This document shows positions 7,488-15,940 of a stretch of 15,940 nucleotides of DNA, piece by piece. The first letter of the stretch is position 1; every line of letters begins with the position of its first letter. Source of the stretch: Cyclostephanos tholiformis (taxonomy: Eukaryota > Bacillariophyta > Thalassiosirophyceae > Thalassiosirales > Thalassiosiraceae); the NCBI GenBank assembly GCA_036939975.1, contig JALLPB010000524.1, positions 1-15,940 of the forward strand, written 5' to 3'. The notes below the pieces were generated by a model. It was not told the DNA's origin, made no database searches, and saw only the letters and a list, made by a program, of their open reading frames with translations. The translations under genes and the position numbers were made by a program.

Positions 7488-8570
7488 CTATTCAAGCATT
7501 ACATCCTTGTAGCAATGCTTTACACATTGCCATACCAATTTGTGACTTACCCCATCAAGATTTTCCGTGGCAGCATATGCTGCCACATCAGATGAGCATC
7601 CTTGTGCTTGCATATTCATTTTAATAATCATTAGTGGGTAAGTTTGGGGTTTCTTTACCAAGTAGCTCCAAATCATCTTATTTGGATTCAACTCAGGTGA
7701 GCGTGTTGGAAGCAGGGCAACAAAACTATTGAACCTTGTCTAAAGCCACTCCGCCAATGCCTCATTCTCATTGCCATTGTGTATCCTTGCATTTTCCAGC
7801 ATGAGAATATCTCCAGACCGCAAGAACCCATCACTGATTGAATAAAAACTAACATCAAAAAAGGAATCAGAGTTTTGCGTAGTACCTTCGATCAAACAGG
7901 ATTAGCGCGGGTGTCGATACCGCAGAATCCCACATTGTTGTGGCTATTCTGGATGTCTGGATTGACATGGATCATTGGTATCTCCCCGGTGAGTGGATTC
8001 CTTCTCACCTTCCTGCAGAAAAGCTCTTGCCCCTTGAGGTTATGTTGTGGGGCCTCTCATGAATGATGAAGTCAATGAAAAGCAACATGCAGGCCACATT
8101 CTGCAGCCAAAACTTGTCCAGTGGAACAAGGATTGGCTTGACCATGCTGCCCTGTAAGGTAGGGCATAAAGGAAGTAATTATTGATGGTGTTCTCACACA
8201 TGTAAACTCCCATATAATCAAGGAGGAGGTCACGGTATGAGCATTTTGAGTGGCTTGACTTTTCCACATACAGACAGAGGATAACAGTGGCTGTGAAGCC
8301 GGTGATCTTAGTCTCCCTATTCTCACACTCTATTTCTGCTGGACAAAGGACCCTGTCATTGGCGCTCAGTTCATTGATGATCTTCCTCACAAACATTCGA
8401 CCAACCTTGCATTCTCAAGTGATGGCAACTACTGTAGCCAGGGGATTCTGATCGAGGCCATGGTGGTAGGCTGCAACAACCTCAAGCTTCTTCTCATAGC
8501 CATATGTGGAACCATTGAAAAAATACCACCATTTGCATTCTCCTGCACCCCATGCCTTGTAATAATATTG
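7488..8570 (-). pseudogene. IS630/Tc1-like DDE transposase (DDE superfamily endonuclease), degraded
   Basis: This is the remnant of the transposase of the long-armed element. Reading on the minus strand, the N-terminal part has STYGYEKKLEVVAAYHHGLD and, after a TGA at 8415-8417, ECKVGRMFVRKIINELSAND, a helix-turn-helix type region. SYRDLLLDYMGVY and INNYFLYALPYRAAW follow. After a frameshift near 8140 come VKPILVPLDKFW and MLLFIDFIIHERPHN, then LKGQELFCRKVRRNPLTGEI and VGFCGIDTRANPV, where the Asp of CGID is the likely first catalytic residue. After a TGA and shift come SDGFLRSGDILMLENARIHN, a TAG, and TRFNSFVALLPTRSPELNP. In relatives these read LDNARIH and NPIE. Here the second Asp is Glu and the third acidic residue is lost (SPELNPNK). 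The C-terminus (YKDVMLE) ends with TAG at 7488-7490. The N-terminal boundary is unclear because the open frame continues into the right arm up to 8669. Confidence 0.85.
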
Positions 8571-8575
8571 TTGAC

Positions 8576-8924
8576 ACGGGGCATTAGATTGATGGGGGGG
8601 GGGAGAATTGGGGTAAATAAGGTCAATGTGCCATGAGTCGCTCAAACATTCTGTCGGTGAGGGGGTCACTCCGACGTCCTGTGGTTGGGGGGAATGGTCA
8701 CGTAGAGGCGGAAAAAATCAGTCAGTGGTGAATTGGGTATCCCTGAATGAATGTGATGAAGTGCATTTGATGAATACCCGGGCAGAGGGCAATCCAGTGG
8801 GGGGGAGAAGAATGGACAATCTTACATGTGCTATCCAAAATCCAGTGGCAGAAATTGGAATTTTTGTCTCCACAAAAAAAATACACAGAGGCAAAGTGCC
8901 ACGGTTAAAATGGTGGGATTGTAT
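8576..8924 (-). repeat. Right long terminal inverted repeat of the second transposon
   Basis: This is the partner of 5428-5748. The outermost block is partly doubled: GTTAAAATGGTGGGAT at about 8904-8919 is followed by TTTAAATGGCAGGATAAT at about 8930-8947. The latter resembles the left end even better at TGGCRGGATAAT, so the true end may lie near 8947. A 100-codon plus frame at 8626-8928 lies within the arm and is not a gene. Confidence 0.85.
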
Positions 8925-9138
8925 TTAGTTTAAATGGCAGGATAATAGGTGTGTCATGCACCAAATTTGGGTTCTCATTTGTTTTTTTGTTGGTGGATTT
9001 CGTTGAATTGAAACAAATGATAAAGTTCGAAGCATCACCATGGCAACACCAGCGCCAGGGCTCCCACTTTCTCCCACCCTTTGAGAACATGAAGGCCAAA
9101 TGGGGGCAGTAGATATTGGGAGGGATTTTTACAACTGA

Positions 9139-10526
9139 GACTTGTATGATGTTGAAACTGCGAGCAGCCTGAGCAGTGACTCGAGAGTTGTTGCAAGGGA
9201 GAGCAGCTTACAATTTGGTGGTCAGTCTATGGGAAAGACTAGTCATGCCAGATTAATTCGTGAGGGCAGATTTTCCACGTTTGTAAAGAAGGTGCAACTT
9301 GATGCTGTCAAAGCGAGTCCTGGATGAGAAACACTTATATCCAATGAAGGATCTCCTAGGAATATTGCTGATTCACCAAGGGGAGTTATTTCAATTGAAA
9401 CTTCATTGTGTTCTCCTGATCAGCATCACTCAAATAAATCTTTGATGTCATTGTCAGATGAAGAAATGATCAAAGTTCCTAGAACAAGAATGATTACATC
9501 AAGAAAGCATTTAGACAAATTACTATGCATCCCACCACCATTATGCCCTCCCTCACCTCCATCCAATTATGTTGAGCAAGGGCATTGCACATCTGATGAC
9601 CTTGAGGTTTCTCAACAATCTAAGACCTATGAAAGGGATTCAAGTGTCATCACGAATGAGGGATTTTGGGCATACATTGGAGAGAAGATCTCTTATTCAT
9701 CCTGCCAGATGAGATTCTTCGTTGCCATTGGGATAATTGTCTTCCTTGTGTGAATTATTGCAGTAATGGCAGAATCACTCACTATCATTGGCAATAAAAA
9801 TAATGGCAATGATGCAGAGTCATTCAAGGTCAACCATCCACTTGAAGATGGGATCAATATTCCCCCTGACAAATGTCAATGTGGACTTTCTGCTTTTTGC
9901 TGGCACTTGGGATGAAAACCTAGTTACATTTGACAACCCTGTTATACAAGTCGAAGCCAGTAGCATTAGTTCATTTTCTGTGGAAGGATATCCGTATTTG
10001 TCCTCATTAGTTGTCCAACAAGCTCACAAAGTGTATGTGACAGAAGCATTCAGGAGCTCACAGAATTCAGAAGGATTCATGACCATCACTTTTATGCTCT
10101 ATTCCTATGACAATTCACAGGGATCTGTTGATTTCATGAGTACTGATTATAGTTTGAGCCTGGAGGACCTGAGCTGGTGATTGATTTGTCCAATACACAT
10201 TATCCCACAACATCCTCCACAATATCAGCATCTCCAACATCAGCACCTGTATCATCCCCAACGTTGCCACCCTCGAAACCTCCAATGCCGAAACCAATGC
10301 CATTTTCAGCACAATTCTCTGAGGCTTCTCCACCCATGCTCTCTCCATTTGATGAATGTATAGCTGGATGTGAAAGCAAAGTTGTGGCAAACTTTGACCA
10401 TGTAGACTATGCCAAAACATGTATAGAAAAACAGGGGATTGTGACAGGCAATGCAAGAATGAATGCAAATTAGAAGCAGACATAGCTGAGGAGGAAGCGT
10501 TAATATTGTGCACGGAGACATGCTAA
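9139..10526 (+). pseudogene. Broken gene for a predicted single-pass membrane protein with Ser/Thr/Pro stalk and Cys-rich end
   Basis: No named family is recognised. One plus frame runs from about 9139 to 9905 with only TGA stops (9136, 9325, 9751). It encodes a Ser-rich N-terminal part (YDVETASSLSSDSRVVARES, KSLMSLSDEEMIKVPRTRM) and a Pro-rich patch (IPPPLCPPSPPS). A hydrophobic segment follows, MRFFVAIGIIVFLV, stop, IIAVMA, at about 9709-9771. After a frameshift near 9900 an extracellular-type stretch follows (FAGTWDENLVTFDNPVIQVE, EGFMTITFMLYSYDNSQGS). Another shift near 10152 leads to PGGPELVIDLSNTHYPTTSS and a stalk SPTSAPVSSPTLPPSKPPMP. The end is Cys-rich: DECIAGC, then after a shift near 10437 GDCDRQCKNECKLEADIAEE and CTETC with TAA at 10524-10526, so CX3C spacing recurs. 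The order suggests a type II surface protein. Ser/Pro/Thr stalks are common in diatom secreted proteins. With three stops and three shifts it is probably dead, unless introns explain some. Confidence 0.6.
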
Positions 10527-10805
10527 AACAATCCTGTAAAGATACCAAAGGTAATTGAATGAATGGCAAGAAACTGAGTTCTTCTATGGTTGAACTGATT
10601 ATGTAGTGCATGATTAAGTCATACAAAATAGGGACAAGAGCTCTGAGAAACTCACTCTTATGGTAAAGCTATGTAGTTGTATGATCGACACAATTCTTTG
10701 CTGTTAGGTATTTACAACCTTCCTCACATATCTCATTCAACTAGTCCACTTGTAAGTCTGCCACCTGACGTATGGACCTTGGCAAAATTTTTAACTATTT
10801 CAGTC

Positions 10806-13800
10806 TTAATCTTCGGGATCACTTAAAAGACTATCCACCAAAAGTGGTGTTTTTGAGAATTGAAAAAAGTCATCACCACTTTTATAACCTGCGTCTCCTG
10901 CAATGTCGCTATTTCCAAACCCACTATTGGCTTCAACGGGATCGAAAGGGTTGCAATCGCTTGCCATAGCATCAAAATCGGCGAAGCTTGGATCGAATGA
11001 ACCAGCGAACAAGTCCATCACTGGCACGTCATCATCATCATCATCATCATCATCTTCGTCATCATACACTTCATCGCTGCTACTTGACTCAGACTTTGCC
11101 ATGTTTCCATTGTGTCTGCTGTGTAGATTTGTCATGCCGCCATCACTCGAGACAACCATTGCATCTGACATAAGGCAGTCTTCATCAAAACTAATTTTTG
11201 ACGTACAATTGAAATTTCCATCATCTTCATCATTGCTATCATCACTTTCAAATAGATGGACTTGACCAAGGGGATCATCGTACACGTAATCCTGAAACCC
11301 ACCTGGCTGTTGAATGACGGATCCAAAGTTGGCAATGCCGCGGGGGCTTTTTCCTGATCCAATTGTTTCATTCTCAAGTATCGACCCACCTCCTCCAAAG
11401 CTAGGTCGATGTCGATTATGCCCGACTCTCAGTGCTTCCATCATACTGGCCGCGATATCCAAATCATTCTCATCCATATCGATTTCGCCAACAACGATTC
11501 CGCCAAACAATCCACTGCCTTGAAATGGCGACGGTCCATCATCGTCGATGCCTAAAAAATCACTGCCAAAATTTTCATTAATGGCGGATGATACGGCGGC
11601 GTTTGGTTTGTTTGTTGCCAGTTGACTACCCAGCGGCGTAGACTGAACAGACATTTCGCTTGCCAGTACAGAAGTCACAAAACTTTGCCATTTTCCAAAA
11701 AGAGGATGTTGTCGTAAGATATCTTCGATAGGCAGTGGTGATTTCCGCAGCGAATTGGATTCATGATCGATTGGCGCTTGAGAAACTTCGGGCGAAGATG
11801 TTATTTCTGATTCGAGCATAGCGTGACAAGTTGGCAAGTCTTCACTATTGTTACTTGAAGGCGACGACGCAAGCCGCTTGATATCCTCCCCATCTCGAAC
11901 GGGTGATCGATCTTTCCTCTTCTTAAAATTGGAACAGGCAAAATCATCATCATGAGAGTGGGTTTTGGCATGAATCGCTGAGGTCTCGAAGCTGGATGTT
12001 ATAGAGTTGTCGTCCAAGGACGCAGGAAAACTTAAGGAGGATTCTCCTGTCTGTTTGATGATAACGACATTGTCATCTCCCCTTTGCCCTAAATTGTGTG
12101 AAACTGTATTGTTGCAGGCATGGACCAAAGCCTGGCAAATTATTATGACATGTCCCATGTTTCCTTTTCGAAAGTATATTTGATTGGAAAGCCCACCCTG
12201 GGGCGTGGCGGGGGGGAAATTATGTGTGAAAGATTCAGGAGTATTGGCTCCGCCATCTTCGTTTCTATCTTTGGGAGACAAGTCATTTATTCCTTCTTGG
12301 GATTCCTTTTCCATTAATGAATCAACATCATCCTCAGACACTGGCGCGATCGAATCAACTTCGTCCTCCCCGATAGCGCCATAATTATTTTGGCAGCCAT
12401 GGTAATCGCACTTCGCCGTTGATAATGTTGACACTGCAACCGTCGCCTCGACATATTGGGGAAGTCGTGGTGACTCGATGATATCTTCTTCAATACGTTG
12501 ATCTAATGCTTCTCTCTCCTCCTTGGAAGGGCCATTGGCGTCAGTTTCAGCAGTCGAGCCAGTAATATTTTCCCCCACGACATCGATAAATGAATCCATC
12601 AGCCTTCTCAACAAATTGCATCGTACAAGGAAGTATTTCTGCAACCCCATCCGACTCACTCCGCCCTCGAAGACGTGAACTAACATGTTGGCGGCGCTTT
12701 GATGCAGCATGGAGCACCATTCAAATTGCCAAAATAAATCAAGACACTTTTCCAGACAATCACTGCTTTGAAAAGCCATGTCTACAGCGGGATTTCCGAG
12801 TAAGACTAGAGATTCGACTAGGCGCACTATACACAGACGGGATGCTCCCAACAGCGTGCGCGGTCGACCGTTGGAATATTGAGAAAGCTCGACCCAGGTT
12901 TCGGTGATGGGATGCGTCAGCAGTTCCGAAAGTCTTACGAGGAGAGCATTCACGTGACGGAGCAGAGTAGTCGCGTTCGCTACACTGGGCGTGGACAGTT
13001 GAGTGGCGCTGGGCGAAAGATGTTTTTTCAAGTCCAAGTCATAGTCTGTCATACGTGGTCCTGTCTTATTGGCAAAAGACGCAAAAGACGACACCTTCTG
13101 TCCATCATCATCGCCAACATCAGTAGCACCTAATGATGACGCAGCTACGGCACCATATCCTCCTAACTGCAGCACCAAACATTCCAGCACAGTGATGGCA
13201 CATGTCATTATAGACTCATGCGCTACGAATTCGGGTTCCTTTATTTCTGATGATGATGATAATGATGTCGGCATGACCAAGTCTAGGATTCTTTGCAATG
13301 CTGGATCACTCGATAAAGATATCATGAAGGGAGAATCTAATGACGAATTTTGTATGATTGCGATGAGGATTTCGGAGGCATGCTGTGAACTCAAGAGAGT
13401 GGCCTCTTTGGCGGCGATATGCGACTCCTCTTTTTTTTCAAGGTGACGATCGTCGGTTTTTGTAACGATTGATGTGCCATTCTTCATCCGTTTCCCGTTC
13501 ACGTGCGCGCAGCAAGGTGCGTCATATCCCACGAGATGCCCATAACTGACCAAAAAAGAAGAAGTGTCCCCTCCCAATCGTTTTAATAACAATTCCAGGA
13601 CTTGGTTAGTTTTAAGCATTGACCAATCGCATTGAAATATATCATTCACCGGTTCTACATCATCCTCTTCGTCCTCCTCGGTATTCATAGCACTTAAGGT
13701 GTTAATAAATCGATTGTTGATTTCGCTGAATCGCGGGTTATTTTCACCGCTGGTATCCTCGTCGGCGCCATTGTCATTCGCGCCGGTACGATGGATTTTA

Positions 13801-15722
13801 TTGTGATTGTCGTGCTTGGCGATATTCTCCCACTTCTGGCCAGCCGCCGTCGCCTGCCTCCTCGTAGGCGATGGCAGCAACAGGCGTTGCACGATGTGCA
13901 TAATCGAGTGGGAATGCAGGTGATCAAAGAGGGCGCACATCAAGACGGGGGGGGCGTCGTTCGGAACGGCGGCCTTTCTCGTCGTTGTGGGATCACCATC
14001 GACATCGGGGTAGCAATCTCCATCGACAACCCCGTCGAGCGAGGCCGAATAATCTCCCGCATCGTAGCTCCGATTCCCCGGGAGGTCGGTGTACGACGCG
14101 CCTACATCATTCGCCGAAACCTCGGTCGTGGCGACGATTTCCGTAGCAATGGATAGGGGCGATCCCAAATCCCCCAGTGCCGCATCGGGGTCCACCGCGA
14201 TTGTTATCACGTTCCTTCTTTTCCCAATAGAGATTCCGCCTGATGCGACTATCGACGCGGTGTTCATGTACTCGCACATGGCCTGACCGCGTTTAGCGAA
14301 GAGCAGGTTCAGAACCCTCTCGAGATAACCCGCTCGTCGATCGTCGAGGGATGAGGTGGGGGCGTCGACGAGTACTCCAAAGAGCAGGTCCAAGACGCGT
14401 CGTTTCCGCGGTATTCGCTTATGGAGCAGCGGCGGAGGACGTCGATTCCGGTGAAGGCGAAAGGCGTCATTATCGTTGTCGTCGACCGACGACGACGCGG
14501 CTGCGCCATCCTCCTTCTCCTCACCCCCCTCCTCCACTCCTCCCCCCTCACCCAAGTAACCTCGATCGTCAAGCATGCTGTCCGATTCATCCACTATTAT
14601 GACCTCATCGTCGACAATTTCGTCGTCGACGAAGTATCCGTCCACCAGCGCGTTCAGTAGCGTGACGTCCCCCCCCTGCCCGACGTCGGAGCATAATACC
14701 TCGCACGCCATGTACGGATACCGGACGAAGCGCAGGTTGTATTCATCCTCGGGCGTTCTCGTCGATCCCTCCACGACCTCTTCATCACAACTCCACGTCC
14801 CGATGGCGGGCGGCGATTGCACGCCCCTCGCACCTGCAGCAGACGACTGAGCCGTCGCCTCGGCCACGGCCGTCGCGATGGGCGAGGAATTATTCCGCCT
14901 AGCACCCCCCGGTCGTCGTCCCTCCCTCCTCTCCCTCTCCCTCGCGCACCATCTCTCCCTGCCGCATCCACCATAACCATCGTCAATCTGCAGGCATTCC
15001 ACTAACGCGGCAGCGACCTCTTCCCTCCCCTCTCCGGTGAAGTATCCCAAAAGACGAGGCTCGCAACCACGTAGTTCCTGGAGCAATTCGTCCTGTCCCA
15101 GCAGGTCAAGGAGGGAATACTCGCCCGAGTCAAGCATATCCCGTAGCGGTGAGGAGAAGGGATCGCCGCAACCACCCCCACCTGTCCCAAAAAAGGCCTC
15201 GGTGGACCATATGTCGCCGAAGTTGTCGTCGTTGGCACAGGAGGCGGGAGAGGAGGAGGAAGACGACGACAACGACGAGGGGGCGACATCCTCCCCCCCC
15301 CCACCCACCTCCTCCTTTCCGGCGGCGAGGGCCGACCAATAACGGCATTGTCTCTCGGGATCGTCGTCGTCGTCGTCGTGTTCGGCGTCGTCGTCGTCAA
15401 TCCCCTCGTCCCTCCCCCCCCTCCCCCCTCTCCCTACGACCACGATGTCCTCGATCGACTTGGCGTTCGTCGTGCCGTCGCGTATGCGCAATGTCCCCCG
15501 TGGACTCTGAGTTATTTCAATGCCCCCGACGGCATTATATTCATAGTCGTCAGCGTCGCTTATTGCGAGGGCGGCGATGCCCCGTCGGCCATCGGGCTCG
15601 GTCGTCGCCGACGACTTAGACGACGGGCCGTTACCGATCGTCGTCTCGACGCCTCCGCGGCCCCCGTCCTCACGAGCGACCTCGACCGGCGCGTACGACC
15701 AATCCGGAACGAAAGGCTCCAT
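10806..15722 (-). CDS. SAPS-domain protein, regulatory subunit of a PP6/Sit4-type phosphatase
   Basis: This is an intact single-exon frame of 1638 codons, ATG at 15720-15722 and TAA at 10806-10808. SAPS proteins (yeast Sap155/Sap190 family, human PPP6R1-3) bind the Sit4/PP6 catalytic subunit in the cytoplasm and direct it to substrates. The domain seems spread over residues ~166-1205, split by insertions. The opening block is IWSTEAFF (171-178) with SLLDLLGQDELLQELRG (203-219). The next are RFVRYPYMACEVLCSD (331-346) and RVLDLLFGVL...YLERVLNLLFAKRG (442-479). LLGASRLCIVRLVESL with CLDLFWQFEWCSMLHQ (957-1008) follows, then GNMGHVIIICQALVHACN (1187-1204). A late WQSFVTSVLASEM (1345-1357) also fits the family. 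Insertions are Asp-rich (109-121, 1554-1565), Ser-rich (149-158), Arg/Gly-rich (250-275) and Glu-rich (375-406). KKRKDRSPV (1267-1275) may be a nuclear signal. The acidic C-terminus has VPVMDLFAGSFDPSFADFDA. Family members are usually 800-1000 residues, so this one is long. The 5' half is much richer in GC than the 3' half. Confidence 0.88.
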   Translation of the reverse strand: MEPFVPDWSYAPVEVAREDGGRGGVETTIGNGPSSKSSATTEPDGRRGIAALAISDADDYEYNAVGGIEITQSPRGTLRIRDGTTNAKSIEDIVVVGRGGRGGRDEGIDDDDAEHDDDDDDPERQCRYWSALAAGKEEVGGGGEDVAPSSLSSSSSSSPASCANDDNFGDIWSTEAFFGTGGGGCGDPFSSPLRDMLDSGEYSLLDLLGQDELLQELRGCEPRLLGYFTGEGREEVAAALVECLQIDDGYGGCGRERWCARERERREGRRPGGARRNNSSPIATAVAEATAQSSAAGARGVQSPPAIGTWSCDEEVVEGSTRTPEDEYNLRFVRYPYMACEVLCSDVGQGGDVTLLNALVDGYFVDDEIVDDEVIIVDESDSMLDDRGYLGEGGGVEEGGEEKEDGAAASSSVDDNDNDAFRLHRNRRPPPLLHKRIPRKRRVLDLLFGVLVDAPTSSLDDRRAGYLERVLNLLFAKRGQAMCEYMNTASIVASGGISIGKRRNVITIAVDPDAALGDLGSPLSIATEIVATTEVSANDVGASYTDLPGNRSYDAGDYSASLDGVVDGDCYPDVDGDPTTTRKAAVPNDAPPVLMCALFDHLHSHSIMHIVQRLLLPSPTRRQATAAGQKWENIAKHDNHNKIHRTGANDNGADEDTSGENNPRFSEINNRFINTLSAMNTEEDEEDDVEPVNDIFQCDWSMLKTNQVLELLLKRLGGDTSSFLVSYGHLVGYDAPCCAHVNGKRMKNGTSIVTKTDDRHLEKKEESHIAAKEATLLSSQHASEILIAIIQNSSLDSPFMISLSSDPALQRILDLVMPTSLSSSSEIKEPEFVAHESIMTCAITVLECLVLQLGGYGAVAASSLGATDVGDDDGQKVSSFASFANKTGPRMTDYDLDLKKHLSPSATQLSTPSVANATTLLRHVNALLVRLSELLTHPITETWVELSQYSNGRPRTLLGASRLCIVRLVESLVLLGNPAVDMAFQSSDCLEKCLDLFWQFEWCSMLHQSAANMLVHVFEGGVSRMGLQKYFLVRCNLLRRLMDSFIDVVGENITGSTAETDANGPSKEEREALDQRIEEDIIESPRLPQYVEATVAVSTLSTAKCDYHGCQNNYGAIGEDEVDSIAPVSEDDVDSLMEKESQEGINDLSPKDRNEDGGANTPESFTHNFPPATPQGGLSNQIYFRKGNMGHVIIICQALVHACNNTVSHNLGQRGDDNVVIIKQTGESSLSFPASLDDNSITSSFETSAIHAKTHSHDDDFACSNFKKRKDRSPVRDGEDIKRLASSPSSNNSEDLPTCHAMLESEITSSPEVSQAPIDHESNSLRKSPLPIEDILRQHPLFGKWQSFVTSVLASEMSVQSTPLGSQLATNKPNAAVSSAINENFGSDFLGIDDDGPSPFQGSGLFGGIVVGEIDMDENDLDIAASMMEALRVGHNRHRPSFGGGGSILENETIGSGKSPRGIANFGSVIQQPGGFQDYVYDDPLGQVHLFESDDSNDEDDGNFNCTSKISFDEDCLMSDAMVVSSDGGMTNLHSRHNGNMAKSESSSSDEVYDDEDDDDDDDDDVPVMDLFAGSFDPSFADFDAMASDCNPFDPVEANSGFGNSDIAGDAGYKSGDDFFQFSKTPLLVDSLLSDPED

Positions 15723-15816
15723 TATATTTTATTTGTTGTCTCGTTTCGGGGTGTCCTTTTAGATTCGCTGCTCCCTGATTGTATTGTGAATTATCATAAT
15801 CGGTCTCAATAATGTA

Positions 15817-15913
15817 ATGCCGGCATAAAATATATATGTTGGTAACCATACGCGCAAATTTCAATTACCGGTAATGGGCCTTACAATACCGGTATAAGTG
15901 CCAGTACCGGTAC
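15817..15913. promoter_or_regulatory. Cluster of four 10-bp palindromes upstream of the SAPS gene
   Basis: Four perfect palindromes centred on CCGG lie 95-190 bp upstream of the SAPS start codon: ATGCCGGCAT (15817-15826), TTACCGGTAA (15865-15874), ATACCGGTAT (15886-15895) and GTACCGGTAC (15904-15913). The last three share TACCGGTA and start 21 and 18 bases apart, about two helical turns. They could be binding sites for a dimeric regulator of this gene or of a divergent gene outside the window. They could also be part of a repeat. No TATA box is clear, although TAAAATATATAT lies at 15827-15838. Confidence 0.4.
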
Positions 15914-15940
15914 GGTTAATTTTTTATCGGTATTGTAATT

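Larger units (their letters stand above)
5428..8924. mobile_element. Decayed IS630/Tc1-like DNA transposon with long inverted repeats (~3.5 kb)
   Basis: Two long inverted arms (about 5428-5748 and 8576-8924) enclose a minus-strand DDE transposase pseudogene at 7488-8570 and a plus-strand passenger pseudogene at 5748-7336. The two genes point toward each other. Each starts at the inner edge of one arm, so the arms may have carried a promoter for both. The outer ends are uncertain: matching is clear up to TATCCCGCCATTTTAAC on the left and its partner GTTAAAATGGTGGGAT on the right, then fades. No target duplication could be defined. Both genes have stops and frameshifts, so the copy is dead. Confidence 0.72.

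Noticed and set aside
8626..8928. 100-codon open frame
   Set aside because: It lies within the right inverted arm, antisense to the left arm's frame, and has no protein-like motifs.
9139..9905. TGA recoding (selenocysteine or altered code) in the membrane-protein gene
   Set aside because: Frameshifts follow in the same gene, and neighbouring transposase remnants also carry TGA, TAG and TAA. Decay explains it more simply.
13694..15812. Several Arg-, Pro- or Val-rich open frames of 60-156 codons on both strands
   Set aside because: They are shadows of the GC-rich, repetitive 5' half of the SAPS gene.

Overview
The window looks like a stretch of a eukaryotic nuclear genome, most probably a diatom (possibly a centric one). 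This is inferred from three things. There is the 3' end of a Ty1/copia element whose RNase H is of the type common in diatoms. There are two decayed DNA transposons with DDE transposases that I recognise from diatom genomes. There is a long, apparently intronless host gene with Asp-, Ser- and Gly-rich insertions. No rRNA, tRNA or CRISPR array was recognised.

Layout. (1) 1-~1310: the 3' end of a copia retrotransposon, with an intact RNase H reading frame open at the window edge, then a probable 3' LTR. (2) ~1760-5353: a decayed DNA transposon with 20-bp terminal inverted repeats flanked by TA. It carries a minus-strand pogo/Tc1-like transposase pseudogene that stops near its second catalytic region. 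The rest of the element is AT-rich DNA, a ~190-bp tandem repeat, a GAT/GAC microsatellite and an array of palindromes around GTAACTTCGAAGTTAC. (3) ~5428-8924: a second decayed DNA transposon with unusually long (~320-350 bp) inverted repeats. A minus-strand IS630/Tc1-like transposase pseudogene lies inside the right arm. A convergent plus-strand passenger pseudogene (charged middle, Gly/His-rich tail) lies inside the left arm. (4) 9139-10526: a broken plus-strand gene for a predicted single-pass membrane protein with a Ser/Thr/Pro stalk and a Cys-rich C-terminus. (5) 10806-15722, minus strand: the only intact gene, a 1638-residue SAPS-domain protein (regulatory subunit of a PP6/Sit4-type phosphatase). 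(6) 15723-15940: its upstream region, with four 10-bp palindromes centred on CCGG.

The region is thus a transposon graveyard next to one conserved host gene. Many stops in the broken genes are TGA, and the two arms of the long inverted repeat often differ as CG versus TG/CA. This suggests old, CpG-mutated (perhaps once methylated) repeats. The most unusual items are the long-armed transposon with its passenger gene, the palindrome array that replaces the C-terminal third of the first transposase, and the palindrome cluster upstream of the SAPS gene.
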